Source: Oscillospiraceae bacterium
GTDB taxonomy: Bacteria > Bacillota > Clostridia > Oscillospirales > Oscillospiraceae
Direction of reading: 5' to 3'
Assembly (NCBI GenBank): GCA_017535865.1
Contig: JAFXTM010000102.1
Coordinates: forward strand, 57,209-121,208
Length of the DNA: 64,000 bases
In this document: positions 41,160 through 50,296 of the stretch, piece after piece
Position numbering within the stretch: the first letter of the stretch is position 1
Layout of the letters: each line of letters opens with the position of its first letter
The notes under the pieces: model-generated
Database searches by the model: none
What the model was told of the DNA's origin: nothing
Seen by the model: only the letters and a program-made list of their open reading frames with translations
Program-made: the position numbers and the translations under genes

Positions 41160-42239
41160 ATGGATATCCAGCAGTATCTGACAGAGGGCGTGGAGGCTAT
41201 TGTGAAAGACGCAATCCGCGCGACAATGCGGGACCCGAAGGAGAGTCTCTTTATGGCACGCTTTGCTGCGGCGTCCAAGCACGCCTCTTTGCGTCGGGCG
41301 GAGAATGAGAAAGCAGGCTTGCATGTTCCTTCCTACCTGATCGCCAGCATCACCTCAAGCTGCAACCTGCACTGTGCCGGCTGCTACTCCCGCGCCAACC
41401 GCGCCACGGAGGACTGCGCTCCCGTGCAGCAGCTCAGCGCAGAGCAGTGGCAAAGCATTTTCCGGCAGGCGGAGGAGCTGGGAATCAGCTTCATCCTGCT
41501 CGCCGGCGGCGAGCCGATGCTGCGGCGGGATGTGCTGGAGGCCGCCGGACAGATGAAGAATCTGCTGTTTCCCATCTTCACCAACGGCAGCTTCCTGGAC
41601 AGGCGCTATGTCGAGCTTTTTGACCGGAGCCGGAACCTGATCCCGGTTATGAGCATCGAGGGCGGCCGAAAGGCGACAGACGCAAGGCGTGGGGAAGGCG
41701 TCTATGACAGGCTCATCTCCCACATGGAAACGCTTCACGATCGCGGTCTGCTCTTCGGGGCCTCTGTTACGGTCACGACTGAGAATCTGGACGAGGTGCT
41801 GTCGGACGCCTTTGTCGATTCGCTGTCCGAACGCGGGTGCAAGGTCGTCTTTTATATTGAGTACGTACCGGTAACGGATGAGGCAGGGCATCTTGCTCCG
41901 GGAGACGCCGAACGCGGACGAATCCGGGACAGAATCGAGCAGCTGCGCCGGAAACGCGGGGAAATGGTGTTCGTCTCCTTTCCCGGCGACGAAAAAAGCT
42001 CCGGCGGATGCCTGGCCGCCGGACGGGGCTTTTTCCATATCAATTCCCACGGCGGCGCGGAGCCCTGCCCTTTTTCCCCGTATTCGGACATGAATGTTGC
42101 AGAGACTTCGCTGCGGGAGGCGCTTCGATCCGAGCTGTTCCTGTCGCTGCGCGAGGGAGGTCATCTTCTGGAGGACCACGCCGGTGGCTGCGTCCTGTAC
42201 GAGAAAAGAGAACTGGTTGAACGGCTCGCGAATCGATAG
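41160..42239 (+). CDS. Radical SAM protein
   Basis: 359 residues. The iron-sulfur motif CNLHCAGC (CxxxCxxC) is at about 67-74, followed by the SAM-binding ILLAGGEPMLRRDV. The C-terminal part has further cysteines in GGCLAAGRG, AEPCPF and GGCVLYEKRE, which could bind an additional cluster as in SPASM-like proteins, although the spacing is not canonical. I cannot assign a substrate. It ends with TAG, 23 bases before a lipoprotein phosphoesterase gene, so the two may be co-transcribed. No peptide precursor gene is visible beside it. Confidence 0.88.
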   Translation: MDIQQYLTEGVEAIVKDAIRATMRDPKESLFMARFAAASKHASLRRAENEKAGLHVPSYLIASITSSCNLHCAGCYSRANRATEDCAPVQQLSAEQWQSIFRQAEELGISFILLAGGEPMLRRDVLEAAGQMKNLLFPIFTNGSFLDRRYVELFDRSRNLIPVMSIEGGRKATDARRGEGVYDRLISHMETLHDRGLLFGASVTVTTENLDEVLSDAFVDSLSERGCKVVFYIEYVPVTDEAGHLAPGDAERGRIRDRIEQLRRKRGEMVFVSFPGDEKSSGGCLAAGRGFFHINSHGGAEPCPFSPYSDMNVAETSLREALRSELFLSLREGGHLLEDHAGGCVLYEKRELVERLANR

Positions 42240-42262
42240 ACAATCTGACGGTTGAAACAAGA

Positions 42263-43543
42263 ATGAAACATATCTTGAAAAAAGCTCTCCTGATCCTGCT
42301 TCCTGTTCTGGCCTTGCTTGCCATGGCAGGCTGTCAAAGGAAGTTTACGCGTTTGCAGACTCCCGATCCCGCCGCGACGCCCTTTCCGGCGAAGAGCGGG
42401 CTCCGGATCGCCGTGGCGTCCGATCTTCATTTGAACCCCGACGACACGAAGAAGGGGGAAGAAGCCACGGCGGTCCAGTACAGCATGGAACTCGTGGACG
42501 CGCTGCTGTGGGACGCCAAACAGCAGGGAGCGGATATGATCCTTCTGACGGGCGATCTGGTCAACGGCGGGCGATACGCGCGTCATGCCGCTTTGGCGGC
42601 GAAGCTGAAACAGGCGGAGGACAGCGGGCTGGATGTTTATGTGCTCCCCGGAAATCACGATCTTGCGCCGGTAACGCAGACGGAATTCGCAGCGTTTTAT
42701 GCGGATTTTGGGTATGGAGAAGCCTTTAGCCGGGACACGGCATCTTTGAGTTACTGTATCATTCGTGACGGTTTGATGCTTTTGATGATGGACACGGCCG
42801 GATATCCCATCGGAGCGATCGACCTCACGGATCCGCCGGGGCATGAGGAAGCGTTCTTGTCGGAAGAGACCCTGCTCTGGGCGGAAGATATGCTTAAAAA
42901 GGCAGAGGAAGACGATCTTCGCGTCCTGTGCGCGGGCCATTATAATCTGCTCCCGGAGATCAGCCGGCGGCACAACAGCGGTTATTATGTGGAAAACGGG
43001 GCGTACTTCGCGACACTGCTGCAGTGCCGCGGCGTGCCTCTCTATCTGAGCGGACATATGCATCTGCGCGCGGTTTATCGGGAAAATGGCCTGACGGAGC
43101 TGCTGACGGAGTATCTGCTTTCCTATCCGACGGGTTACAGTATGCTCGATCTGACGGACGATGGCATTCAATACCGGCCGCGCAGGATCGATGTGGAGGC
43201 TTGGGCCGTACAGGCAGGTGAGAGCGATCCGGTCCTCCTGCGTTTTTCTGCCTGGCAGCAGGAGGAACTGCGCGCCTATTCAAAAAGCAACGTGGCCTAT
43301 ATGGCGGAGCGGAATCCTCTGAGCAGGCGGGAGAAGAAAGAAGCGGCGGAGTTTTTTTATGCTGTAATGAACGCCTACTGGGCAGGAAACCTCAAGGAAG
43401 AACGTGAGGATCTGGAGAGCATGCCGGGCTATGGACCCTTTTTCCGTTGTGCGGATGGCTATGCGTACGGCACCTGGCTGAAAGAACTGATCGAGACCGC
43501 CGGGCCGGAGTTGGGAGGCTTCACGCTGCCGTGGTGCTCGTAG
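42263..43543 (+). CDS. Lipoprotein metallophosphoesterase
   Basis: 426 residues. The signal peptide ends in the lipobox LAMAGC, giving lipidated Cys24, so it is anchored outside the membrane. The calcineurin-like motifs are ASDLHL, LTGDLVNGG, PGNHD, GHYNLLPE and SGHMHLR. The C-terminal about 100 residues are extra and unassigned. The substrate of such extracellular phosphoesterases ranges over nucleotides, phospholipids and sugar phosphates. It is important as proof that this organism uses lipoboxes, in contrast to its three ABC binding proteins. The ribosome site is weak (GAAACAAGA). Confidence 0.88.
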   Translation: MKHILKKALLILLPVLALLAMAGCQRKFTRLQTPDPAATPFPAKSGLRIAVASDLHLNPDDTKKGEEATAVQYSMELVDALLWDAKQQGADMILLTGDLVNGGRYARHAALAAKLKQAEDSGLDVYVLPGNHDLAPVTQTEFAAFYADFGYGEAFSRDTASLSYCIIRDGLMLLMMDTAGYPIGAIDLTDPPGHEEAFLSEETLLWAEDMLKKAEEDDLRVLCAGHYNLLPEISRRHNSGYYVENGAYFATLLQCRGVPLYLSGHMHLRAVYRENGLTELLTEYLLSYPTGYSMLDLTDDGIQYRPRRIDVEAWAVQAGESDPVLLRFSAWQQEELRAYSKSNVAYMAERNPLSRREKKEAAEFFYAVMNAYWAGNLKEEREDLESMPGYGPFFRCADGYAYGTWLKELIETAGPELGGFTLPWCS

Positions 43544-43570
43544 CCGAAAGAAAGCATTTCAACAATATTT

Positions 43571-43585
43571 GGTTTCATTGAAACC
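43571..43585. promoter_or_regulatory. Palindrome upstream of the PLP lyase gene
   Basis: GGTTTCA-T-TGAAACC is a perfect 7-1-7 inverted repeat about 110 bases before the start codon. Possible operator. Confidence 0.35.
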
Positions 43586-43697
43586 CTTAAGTGAAGTACC
43601 AGCCTGTCGCGTCTACGACCTTTTTTCTTTCCGTCATCACCGGAGACCGGATGAGCGCGGCCGGCACCAGACCAAGCGATAGGGGAGGATCATCAAA

Positions 43698-44669
43698 ATG
43701 AAGGACCTGGACAGTTTCCCAAAGGTGGCTCTGGGTGTGTTTCCCACACCGGTCCAAAAGCTTGAAAACATCAGCAAGCTGCTTCACAGAAACGTATATG
43801 TCAAACGGGATGATCTGACCGGACTCGGACTGGGAGGAAACAAGGTCCGCAAGCTCGAATTTCTCCTCGCCGACGCGCAGAAGCAGGGGGCGGAAATCGT
43901 CTTCACGACGGGAGGCGCTCAGTCGAACCACGCCATGTTGACCGCCGCCGCGGCGGGCAAGCTGGGAATGAAGGCGGTCCTTGTGCTGAAAAAGCGCGGC
44001 GTTACGGAATGCGTGGGCAATCAGCTCCTGGAACGCCTGATGGGAACGGACGTGCGTTTTGTCGATACCGATGACTACGCCGATATTTACCGGGAGATGG
44101 ATCGGATCGGGAGAGAAACGGGCAGGCCGTATTATAAAATCCCCTGCGGAGGGTCGAACGCCCTGGGTACCCTGGGATATGTGGACTGCGCCAGAGAGAT
44201 CGCCGGACAGGGCATCCGCTTCGACCATATTGTCTGCGCGGAGGGCAGCGGCGGCACGATGGCCGGGCTGGCTCTCGGCGCCAAGCTGTTTCTGCCTGGG
44301 ACAAAAGTCCACGGCATGATGGTCGACAGGGATCCGTTTGACCGGATCACACCGGCTTTGATGCGGGAAGCCGCCGCTTTGCTTGAAGCGCCGCTGGAGA
44401 TCTCGCCGCGGGACTACCATCTGCGGGACATGTGCGGACCCGGCTATGCCATTGCTTCGGAGGCCGGAAATGCCGCCGTCTCCCTGCTGGCCGAACGCGA
44501 GGGGCTTTTCCTCGATCCGGTATATACAGGCAAAGCCTTCGCCGGGCTGCTGGAAATGGCAGAGGAAGGCGCTTTCAGCGAAGAGGAAAACATCCTGTTT
44601 CTCCATTCGGGCGGCGCGGGCGGCCTGTTCGCGATCAGAATGCAGGGATTTGGACAAGGTGCTCTATGA
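43698..44669 (+). CDS. D-cysteine desulfhydrase/ACC deaminase-family PLP enzyme
   Basis: 323 residues, fold-type II PLP enzyme. The PLP lysine is Lys49 in GLGGNKVRKLEF, and TTGGAQSNHAMLTAAAA (about 70-86) is the substrate-binding loop of the D-cysteine desulfhydrase and 1-aminocyclopropane-1-carboxylate deaminase group. The phosphate-binding GSGGTMAGLALG loop is near residue 190. D-cysteine to pyruvate, ammonia and H2S is the usual bacterial activity; D-serine, L-cysteate or ACC are alternatives within the family. AGGGGAGG lies about ten bases before the ATG. The gene appears to stand alone. Confidence 0.88.
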   Translation: MKDLDSFPKVALGVFPTPVQKLENISKLLHRNVYVKRDDLTGLGLGGNKVRKLEFLLADAQKQGAEIVFTTGGAQSNHAMLTAAAAGKLGMKAVLVLKKRGVTECVGNQLLERLMGTDVRFVDTDDYADIYREMDRIGRETGRPYYKIPCGGSNALGTLGYVDCAREIAGQGIRFDHIVCAEGSGGTMAGLALGAKLFLPGTKVHGMMVDRDPFDRITPALMREAAALLEAPLEISPRDYHLRDMCGPGYAIASEAGNAAVSLLAEREGLFLDPVYTGKAFAGLLEMAEEGAFSEEENILFLHSGGAGGLFAIRMQGFGQGAL

Positions 44670-44744
44670 GCTGGCCTTGCAGGAGGATCGGGAAAGCGAC
44701 GACCATAGCCGAGCCGGGCTGATTAAATCAAATAAGGATGAAAA

Positions 44745-44794
44745 TGCCCTGCGAGATCCGCCGCCCTTTCAGGCGGAACTCACAGGGCCTTTTT
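44745..44794. terminator. Terminator between the PLP enzyme and the YczE-like gene
   Basis: GCCCTG-GAG-CCGCC and GGCGG-CTC-CAGGGC pair with small internal mismatches and are followed by CTTTTT. It lies between convergent genes. Confidence 0.75.
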
Positions 44795-44833
44795 ACAGCC
44801 AACGGCTGACACGATCTGTAAGCGGCGGACGTC

Positions 44834-45493
44834 TTATCGGCCGAAACGCCGCAAACACCGGGAGACAAAGGAAGAGGACGCCGGCATACAGAAATCGGCG
44901 ACCGGCCCGACCAGAAAGGCACAGATGATCGTACCGATACCGAATCTGCCGCCCAACAGGAACCCGACGAGGACAAAGGAAAAATCGGCCGCGATCCGCA
45001 CGATGCCGAAACGCAGTCCGCTTTTTTCGCTGATCACAACGGTGACCAGATCGTTCGGTCCGGTACCGGCTTCCGAACGGATCACGATGGTCATGCCGAA
45101 GGCCAGAATGCCGCAGCCGAGAACAAGGACCAGGATTTTCACGGGGAGCGCCGCCTGTCCGATCCCGGTCCGCTGCAGCAGCCAGGTGAAAAAGTCGATG
45201 ATAGGCCCGCCGCAGAACATGCAGACCACCGTTCCCGCCTTGATATAGCGCCTGTCCGCGAGGAGCAGGATCAGGATGATCAGAAAGCAGACGCCCATAT
45301 GGACAGTACCGTGTGTCAGGAAAAGCCCGGCCTTTTCCAGGAGAAGGCGAAGCCCCTGGATCAGCACGTTGAACGGGTCGGCCCCCTGATCGGCGAGCAG
45401 GAACAGCGTCACGCCCAGATGGGCGATCGTCAGACCCACGAACAGGATGAGCAGGCGGAGGATCGATTCGCGGACTTTTGTACGGTCTTTCAT
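44834..45493 (-). CDS. YczE/YitT-like integral membrane protein
   Basis: 219 residues with about five or six membrane helices. The N-terminal helix runs ILRLLILFVGLTIAHLGVTL, followed by the conserved LADQGADPFNVLIQG. A later RSEAGTGPNDLVTVVISEKSG repeats the G-x-D-P/N pattern, typical of the YczE/YyaS membrane proteins. The function of these proteins is not settled. AGGAGG is nine bases before the ATG at 45493 and three before another at 45499, so the former is preferred. It stands alone between the PLP enzyme and plsY. Confidence 0.82.
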   Translation of the reverse strand: MKDRTKVRESILRLLILFVGLTIAHLGVTLFLLADQGADPFNVLIQGLRLLLEKAGLFLTHGTVHMGVCFLIILILLLADRRYIKAGTVVCMFCGGPIIDFFTWLLQRTGIGQAALPVKILVLVLGCGILAFGMTIVIRSEAGTGPNDLVTVVISEKSGLRFGIVRIAADFSFVLVGFLLGGRFGIGTIICAFLVGPVADFCMPASSSFVSRCLRRFGR

Positions 45494-45584
45494 GGGCATC
45501 CCCCTCCTGCGTTTCTCTCCGAACAGGCCCCCGGGCCTTCAGCCGAGCGCGTCAAAGGCGTTTCGCTCGGTTTTCCGCTGATTC

Positions 45585-46262
45585 TTATTTGCCCCGCCGC
45601 TTGAGCTGCGACGCGGTCTTCGGATTCCATTTTCCGATCCGTTTCAGCTCCTCTTCCTTATGCCAGATGAAATCGGTTCGCATTTCTGCGCCGTTTTTTA
45701 TCCGGACGAAGTTCTCCCAGTGCTTGGCAAAGACCGGTATGGCGGGGAGCAGCAGGATCAGCGCGGAGAGGAGCAGGCCAGTCCGCCAATAATAGCAGGC
45801 CGGAAACACGAGCGAGATCGTCGGCGCGACCAGACACACATAGCGCGTCCCGAAGGCGATCACGATGGCGAGAGCGAGGAGCAGGAAAAACCATCTCCAG
45901 TCCCAGGCCAGCACGACGCCGCCGATGCTGGCCAGCCCCTTTCCGCCGTGAAAGCGCAGAAGGGCGGGATAGATGTGTCCGATGACGCAGGCGGCCCCGC
46001 CGATCGGCCCGGCCGCCGGGAGCGCGGGAAACAGGAGCGCGCAGAGCGTATACGCGGCAAATGCCTTCAGGATATCCAGCAGGGCGGTGAGAAAAAAGGC
46101 GTTTTTTCCGAGCAGGATGAACGCGTTTGTCGCGCCGACGTTTCCGGAACCCTCCTCGCGTATGTCGTAGCCCTTTGCCCGGCCAAACAGAAAGGCCGGA
46201 CTGAAATTGCCCAGCGCGTAGCCCAGCAGCACGCTGAGCGCAGCCTGCAGAATCATACTCAT
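45585..46262 (-). CDS. plsY: Acyl phosphate:glycerol-3-phosphate acyltransferase
   Basis: 225 residues from the ATG at 46262. PlsY makes lysophosphatidate from acyl phosphate and glycerol-3-phosphate at the membrane, the first step of phospholipid synthesis in Gram-positives. The three motifs are present: GNFSPAFLFGR, GSGNVGATNAF and HIYPALLRFHGGKGLAS. There are about five membrane helices. The C-terminal about 35 residues are a charged tail, somewhat longer than usual. AGGAG is 11 bases upstream. A longer reading frame upstream lacks a ribosome site and would precede the predicted promoter. Confidence 0.93.
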   Translation of the reverse strand: MSMILQAALSVLLGYALGNFSPAFLFGRAKGYDIREEGSGNVGATNAFILLGKNAFFLTALLDILKAFAAYTLCALLFPALPAAGPIGGAACVIGHIYPALLRFHGGKGLASIGGVVLAWDWRWFFLLLALAIVIAFGTRYVCLVAPTISLVFPACYYWRTGLLLSALILLLPAIPVFAKHWENFVRIKNGAEMRTDFIWHKEEELKRIGKWNPKTASQLKRRGK

Positions 46263-46301
46263 GCTTGGCGTTTCTCCTATGCTTGAAACAGTCTTTGGAA
46301 A

Positions 46302-46330
46302 AGTATAACACAGAGGACGTCTTTTTGAAA
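46302..46330 (-). promoter_or_regulatory. Probable promoter of plsY
   Basis: Read leftward: TTTCAA, 17-base spacer, TATACT. The -35 hexamer is weak. Confidence 0.45.
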
Positions 46331-46490
46331 GGGAGAATATCAGGGGGCCGTCTCCGCCTGAACGAAGCGGGATCTCCAGGAACGCAGCCGCCGACCGACC
46401 GTGGTCCGCTTCTGTCGGCGGGACGGGTACGACGGTCTCTTTCGCCTCTTCCGGCATTCGTTGTTAATCACATGTTTTGCGGCGTGAATC

Positions 46491-46519
46491 TTGACATCAT
46501 TATATGATTTATATATAAT
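46491..46519 (+). promoter_or_regulatory. Full-consensus promoter of the flavoprotein reductase
   Basis: TTGACA, 17-base spacer, TATAAT: both hexamers and the spacing match the sigma-A consensus exactly. This is the best promoter in the window and predicts very strong expression. AAAGGAGG follows before the start codon. Confidence 0.88.
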
Positions 46520-46594
46520 TTTACTTATGCAGCCCACCATGTAACCGGGTAAGGGCACTTTATGCAACAGGATTTCTTAAAAGGAGGAAATTAA

Positions 46595-49048
46595 ATGAGC
46601 AAAGAGATTTCCAGACGCTCGTTCATCAAGGGCGTTGCCGCTACAGCGGTTTCCGCTGCCGGCCTGGCCCTGGTGGGCGGCACCGCTTTGGCGGACGACG
46701 CGGCCTTGAAAACAGCCAGCGCAACAGCCAAAGGCTTCGGAGGAGACGTTACCGTCACCCTCACGGTCGACACGGGAAAAGGCGCTATTACCGATTGCCA
46801 GATCGTAGGCGACTTTGAAACCCCGGGCGTCGGCGGACGGGCCGTCGCTGAAATGCCGGCACAGTTTATTGAGGCCGGGAAACTGGACGTGGACGGCGTT
46901 GCGGGCGCGACCGTCTCCTCGACCGCGATCAAGAACGCGGCGAGAGCGGCGTACAACGAGGCCATGGGCATCGTGACGGACGCCGCAATTCACATGGCGC
47001 CCGGCAAGTATACGGCAGGCGCCCTGGGCTACTGGGGTATTTGGGAACTGCCTGTCACGATTACGGTCAGTGAGACTTCCATCTTGAAGATCGAAACGCC
47101 GGAGGACCGTTTCGCCCACGGCGAGGCGGAAGTGATCCTGCAGAGCGCAAAGGACAAGCTGATCCCCCGCATCATCGAGAGCCAGTCTCTGGAAGTCGAC
47201 AGCATTGCGGGCGCGACCGCATCGAGCACCGCGATCAAGGTCGCCGTCGACAAAGCGCTGAGAGAAGCGCTTGTGGCGGGCGGCACCGATGAGAGCGCGG
47301 TCGAGTACTTCCACAAAGCGCTCCCGGCTCCCGAAGTCACGGAGGTGAAAGAGCTCGACACGGATATCCTGATCGTGGGCATGGGCAACGGCGGTTTGTT
47401 CGCCTTCCGGAACGCGATCGAAAAGATCCAGGAGCTCAACGGCGGCAAGCTCTGCAGCGTCATGGCCATCGACAAGGCCGGCAAGGTCGGCGGCAAGTCC
47501 GCTCTCTGCCACGAATTCAACGCGGTCAACCCGCCCCGCTACAAAGAGATGTTCAACAACGGGGAAGACTTTGTCGACGCCGAGGCATATTTGCAGACCT
47601 GGCTCGATTTCACTATGGGTTCCGACGGGGTGCAGAAGGCAAAGCCGGAGATGATCAAGCTGTTTGTGGAGAAATCCGGCGATACCATCGACTGGCTGTT
47701 TGACCGCGGCTGGAGGTTCGGCACGCTGGATCCCTCCCCGATGGCCGGCGGCATCGTCTCCTTCAACTCGGTTCTTGCCTCCAACATCGATACCGGCACC
47801 TATGAAGACCGCCGTGCGGGCGTGAACAAGTATTATAAGTCTTTCCTGTCCTTCTGCGAGGCCGAGGGCGGCAAGTACATGCTGGAGACCGAGGCGTATG
47901 AGATCCTGACCGAGGGCGACCGCGTGACCGGCGTCAAGGCGCGCAACAACGTGACCGGACAGGAATACATCATCCACTGCAAGGCGCTGATTATGGGCTG
48001 CGGCGGCTTCTCTTCCAACCCGGAGATGCTCTCGAGGCTGCTGGATCCCAAGTGGGCCGGCCCCAGAAAGACGCTCGGCACCGGTATGGATACCGGCAAG
48101 ATGATGCAGGCGGCCCTGGATATCGGCGCGGGCACCTGGAACATCGAAATGAGCCCGAACATCATGCATGTCGGCATAGACCACTGGCTGACCAAGTATC
48201 CGGTGGAGCAGCTGGAGGGCACGCTGGACGGACGTACCGGCCGTGTCAAGACCCGCACGCTGAACGATATTCCTCTCGGCCTCGGCATCAGCTCCGACTG
48301 CCTGGTTGTGAACCCCAAGGGCGAGCGCTACGTCAACGAGGAGATGCTGATCCGCTTCGGCCTGGTCCTCACGGAGGATTCCTGCCCCGCGTTCAAGGCC
48401 GGCACCCACTACTTCGCCATTTACTCCAAGGATCGTCTCCAGGCGATCGCGGACGAGGGCTTCACTGCCATTCCCAAGTGGGAAGGCTACTGCTGGCAGG
48501 GCGGCACCGCCATGAAGACGCCCATCCCCGAAGTGTTTGAATGCCTGGACGCCTGCATTGAGGAAGGGATGGCTTTCAAGGGCGAGACGGTGGAAGAGCT
48601 GGCCGAGAAGCTGGGCATGGATCCCGCTGTCCTGGCCGGCACGGTCGATGCTTACAACGCCTGCGTGGAAAGCGGCGTCGACGTCGACTTCGGCAAGGCC
48701 GCGGAGAACCTGAAGCCCTACGCCGAAGGTCCTTTCTACGCCGTTGAGATGAAGAACGTCACCTTCGGTACCGTCGGCGGTCTGGATGTGGATACCAATA
48801 TCCGCGTCCTGAAGGCTGACCACAAGACGCCGTTTGAGGGCTTCTATGCGATCGGCCTGGATTCCCACGGCGTGCTGCTGACCCCGGAGCACAACTACAT
48901 CGGCTTCGGCGGCGTGGCCCAGGGCTGGTACGCCACCTCCGGCCTGCTGGCCTCGACCCATGCGGTGTCCTATGTCAGCGAGAACTTCGGCTTTGCGGAG
49001 GTCAGCCCGGCGCTGGTTCAGACCCAGGCGACGTCCAGCACGCACTAA
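46595..49048 (+). CDS. Tat-exported flavoprotein reductase with two FMN-binding domains (urocanate/fumarate reductase-like)
   Basis: 817 residues. A Tat signal SRRSFIKG (6-13) plus hydrophobic stretch ends at ALA-DD (33/34). Two FMN-binding domains follow, with flavinylation motifs DGVAGAT (100-106) and DSIAGAT (202-208); ApbE would attach FMN to Thr106 and Thr208. From about 255 comes a FAD-binding reductase domain (DILIVGMGNGG, LVVNPKGERYVNEE). The usual HGxNRLGG ending is replaced by SHGVLLTPEHNYIGFGG, so the substrate may not be fumarate. Such proteins serve as terminal reductases in anaerobic respiration of host or dietary unsaturated acids. ApbE follows on the same strand, and no cytochrome domain is present. 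Confidence 0.88.
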   Translation: MSKEISRRSFIKGVAATAVSAAGLALVGGTALADDAALKTASATAKGFGGDVTVTLTVDTGKGAITDCQIVGDFETPGVGGRAVAEMPAQFIEAGKLDVDGVAGATVSSTAIKNAARAAYNEAMGIVTDAAIHMAPGKYTAGALGYWGIWELPVTITVSETSILKIETPEDRFAHGEAEVILQSAKDKLIPRIIESQSLEVDSIAGATASSTAIKVAVDKALREALVAGGTDESAVEYFHKALPAPEVTEVKELDTDILIVGMGNGGLFAFRNAIEKIQELNGGKLCSVMAIDKAGKVGGKSALCHEFNAVNPPRYKEMFNNGEDFVDAEAYLQTWLDFTMGSDGVQKAKPEMIKLFVEKSGDTIDWLFDRGWRFGTLDPSPMAGGIVSFNSVLASNIDTGTYEDRRAGVNKYYKSFLSFCEAEGGKYMLETEAYEILTEGDRVTGVKARNNVTGQEYIIHCKALIMGCGGFSSNPEMLSRLLDPKWAGPRKTLGTGMDTGKMMQAALDIGAGTWNIEMSPNIMHVGIDHWLTKYPVEQLEGTLDGRTGRVKTRTLNDIPLGLGISSDCLVVNPKGERYVNEEMLIRFGLVLTEDSCPAFKAGTHYFAIYSKDRLQAIADEGFTAIPKWEGYCWQGGTAMKTPIPEVFECLDACIEEGMAFKGETVEELAEKLGMDPAVLAGTVDAYNACVESGVDVDFGKAAENLKPYAEGPFYAVEMKNVTFGTVGGLDVDTNIRVLKADHKTPFEGFYAIGLDSHGVLLTPEHNYIGFGGVAQGWYATSGLLASTHAVSYVSENFGFAEVSPALVQTQATSSTH

Positions 49049-49119
49049 GCATTTGCCCCGAACGACCCTGTCAGGCTAAGCAGGGCATATGACTGAGCTC
49101 AGCCTGATAGAAACAAAAA

Positions 49120-49179
49120 GCGGAATAGATCCGACTGTGCCCGGAGCTCGCGCTTGCTGAGCAGTCGGATTTATTCTGC
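49120..49179. repeat. Stem-loop between the reductase and apbE
   Basis: GCGGAATAGATCCGACTG and CAGTCGGATTTATTCTGC pair with three mismatches around a 24-base loop. It may attenuate read-through into apbE or stabilise the reductase message. Confidence 0.55.
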
Positions 49180-49250
49180 GCTCCCGCCCCGACCGCCCGC
49201 AGACGGCCGGGGCAGGGGACCATATCCAGGCCTGGAAGGAGAGGGACCCG

Positions 49251-50171
49251 ATGAACCAGGGATTAGCCATGAATCAGGTGAGAGGGGACTACTTCGACAC
49301 CTTCAATACCATCACCTCACCCGCCCCGCAGGAAGTGCTCCAGGCCGCGATGGACGAGTGCGCGTATTACAACAAGCTCCTGAGCAAGACGGTTCCCGGC
49401 AGCGACGTCTGGCGGATAAACCATAACCATGGGGAGCCGGTAACGGTCAGTGAGCATACGCGGACGATCCTGGAAATGGCGCTGGAGATGAACCGGGCCT
49501 CGGAGGGCGCGTTCAACATCGCGATCGGCCCGGCGATCGCGCTCTGGCATTTCACGGACGGCACCGCCGTGCTTCCGGACCCGGAGAAGTTGAAGGAGGC
49601 GGTCAAAAGGGCGGACTGCTCGCGCATCTGTCTGGAGGAGAATACGGTGACGGTCCCGGAAGAGGTGGAGATCGACCTGGGCGGGATCGCCAAAGGCTAT
49701 ATCTGCGACTGCATCGCGGACTCTCTCCGCGCCCGCGGCGTCACCTCAGCTTTGCTGAACTTCGGGGGAAACGTCGTGACCGTGGGGAAGCGCCCGGACG
49801 GGCAGCCCTGGACGATCGGGCTGCAGCGGCCCTCGGGGGAGAGAGGCAAGGAATTCTGGGCCGCGGTGAAAAGCAGCGACAACACGCTGGTCACGAGCGG
49901 AATCTATGAGAGAAGCTTTCAGCTCAATGGCATGACCTACCATCATATTCTGGATCCGCGCACGGGCTGGCCGGTGCAGAACCATATCCTGACGGTGACA
50001 GCTGTCACCAAAAGCTCCCTTCTGGCCGACGCCATTACGACTGCGCTCTTTGTACTGGGGCCGGAAAAAGGTCTGGCGCTGGCACAGAAATACGGGGTGT
50101 CGGCCGTCTATCTGCGGGATGATGGAAAAGTGTTTTTTGATCCGGATCTGGATATCGTCTTTGTGAAATAG
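49251..50171 (+). CDS. apbE: FAD:protein FMN transferase without signal peptide
   Basis: 306 residues. ApbE motifs are present: the N-terminal substrate region FDTFNTITS, the DLGGIAKGYICD motif, FGGNVVTVGKRPDG and the metal-binding HHILDPRTGWPV. It transfers FMN from FAD onto Thr/Ser of target proteins. The N-terminus MNQGLAMNQVRGDY has no signal peptide or lipobox, unlike most ApbE proteins, so it should act in the cytoplasm. That fits a Tat substrate, which is exported folded and could be flavinylated first. GGAAGGAGAGG precedes the ATG. The upstream reductase is the obvious target. Confidence 0.92.
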   Translation: MNQGLAMNQVRGDYFDTFNTITSPAPQEVLQAAMDECAYYNKLLSKTVPGSDVWRINHNHGEPVTVSEHTRTILEMALEMNRASEGAFNIAIGPAIALWHFTDGTAVLPDPEKLKEAVKRADCSRICLEENTVTVPEEVEIDLGGIAKGYICDCIADSLRARGVTSALLNFGGNVVTVGKRPDGQPWTIGLQRPSGERGKEFWAAVKSSDNTLVTSGIYERSFQLNGMTYHHILDPRTGWPVQNHILTVTAVTKSSLLADAITTALFVLGPEKGLALAQKYGVSAVYLRDDGKVFFDPDLDIVFVK

Positions 50172-50220
50172 CTTCCTGGACGCCGCTGCCGCGCCGCGCA
50201 GCGGCCGTCGTGAAAAAGGA

Positions 50221-50258
50221 CAAAGGACCCCGGCCCCAAAGGGGGCCGGGGTCCTTTG
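50221..50258. terminator. Bidirectional terminator between apbE and the GH9 gene
   Basis: A 17-bp perfect stem (CAAAGGACCCCGGCCCC and its complement) with a four-base loop between convergent stop codons. Confidence 0.78.
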
Positions 50259-50296
50259 CGCGCTGCACCGGGATCCGATCCTGCGGAACGGATCGT

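Noticed and set aside
46577-49045. 822-codon leftward open frame opposite the flavoprotein reductase
   Set aside because: Mirror of a strongly coding gene; the translation lacks domains, and the consensus promoter reads the other way.
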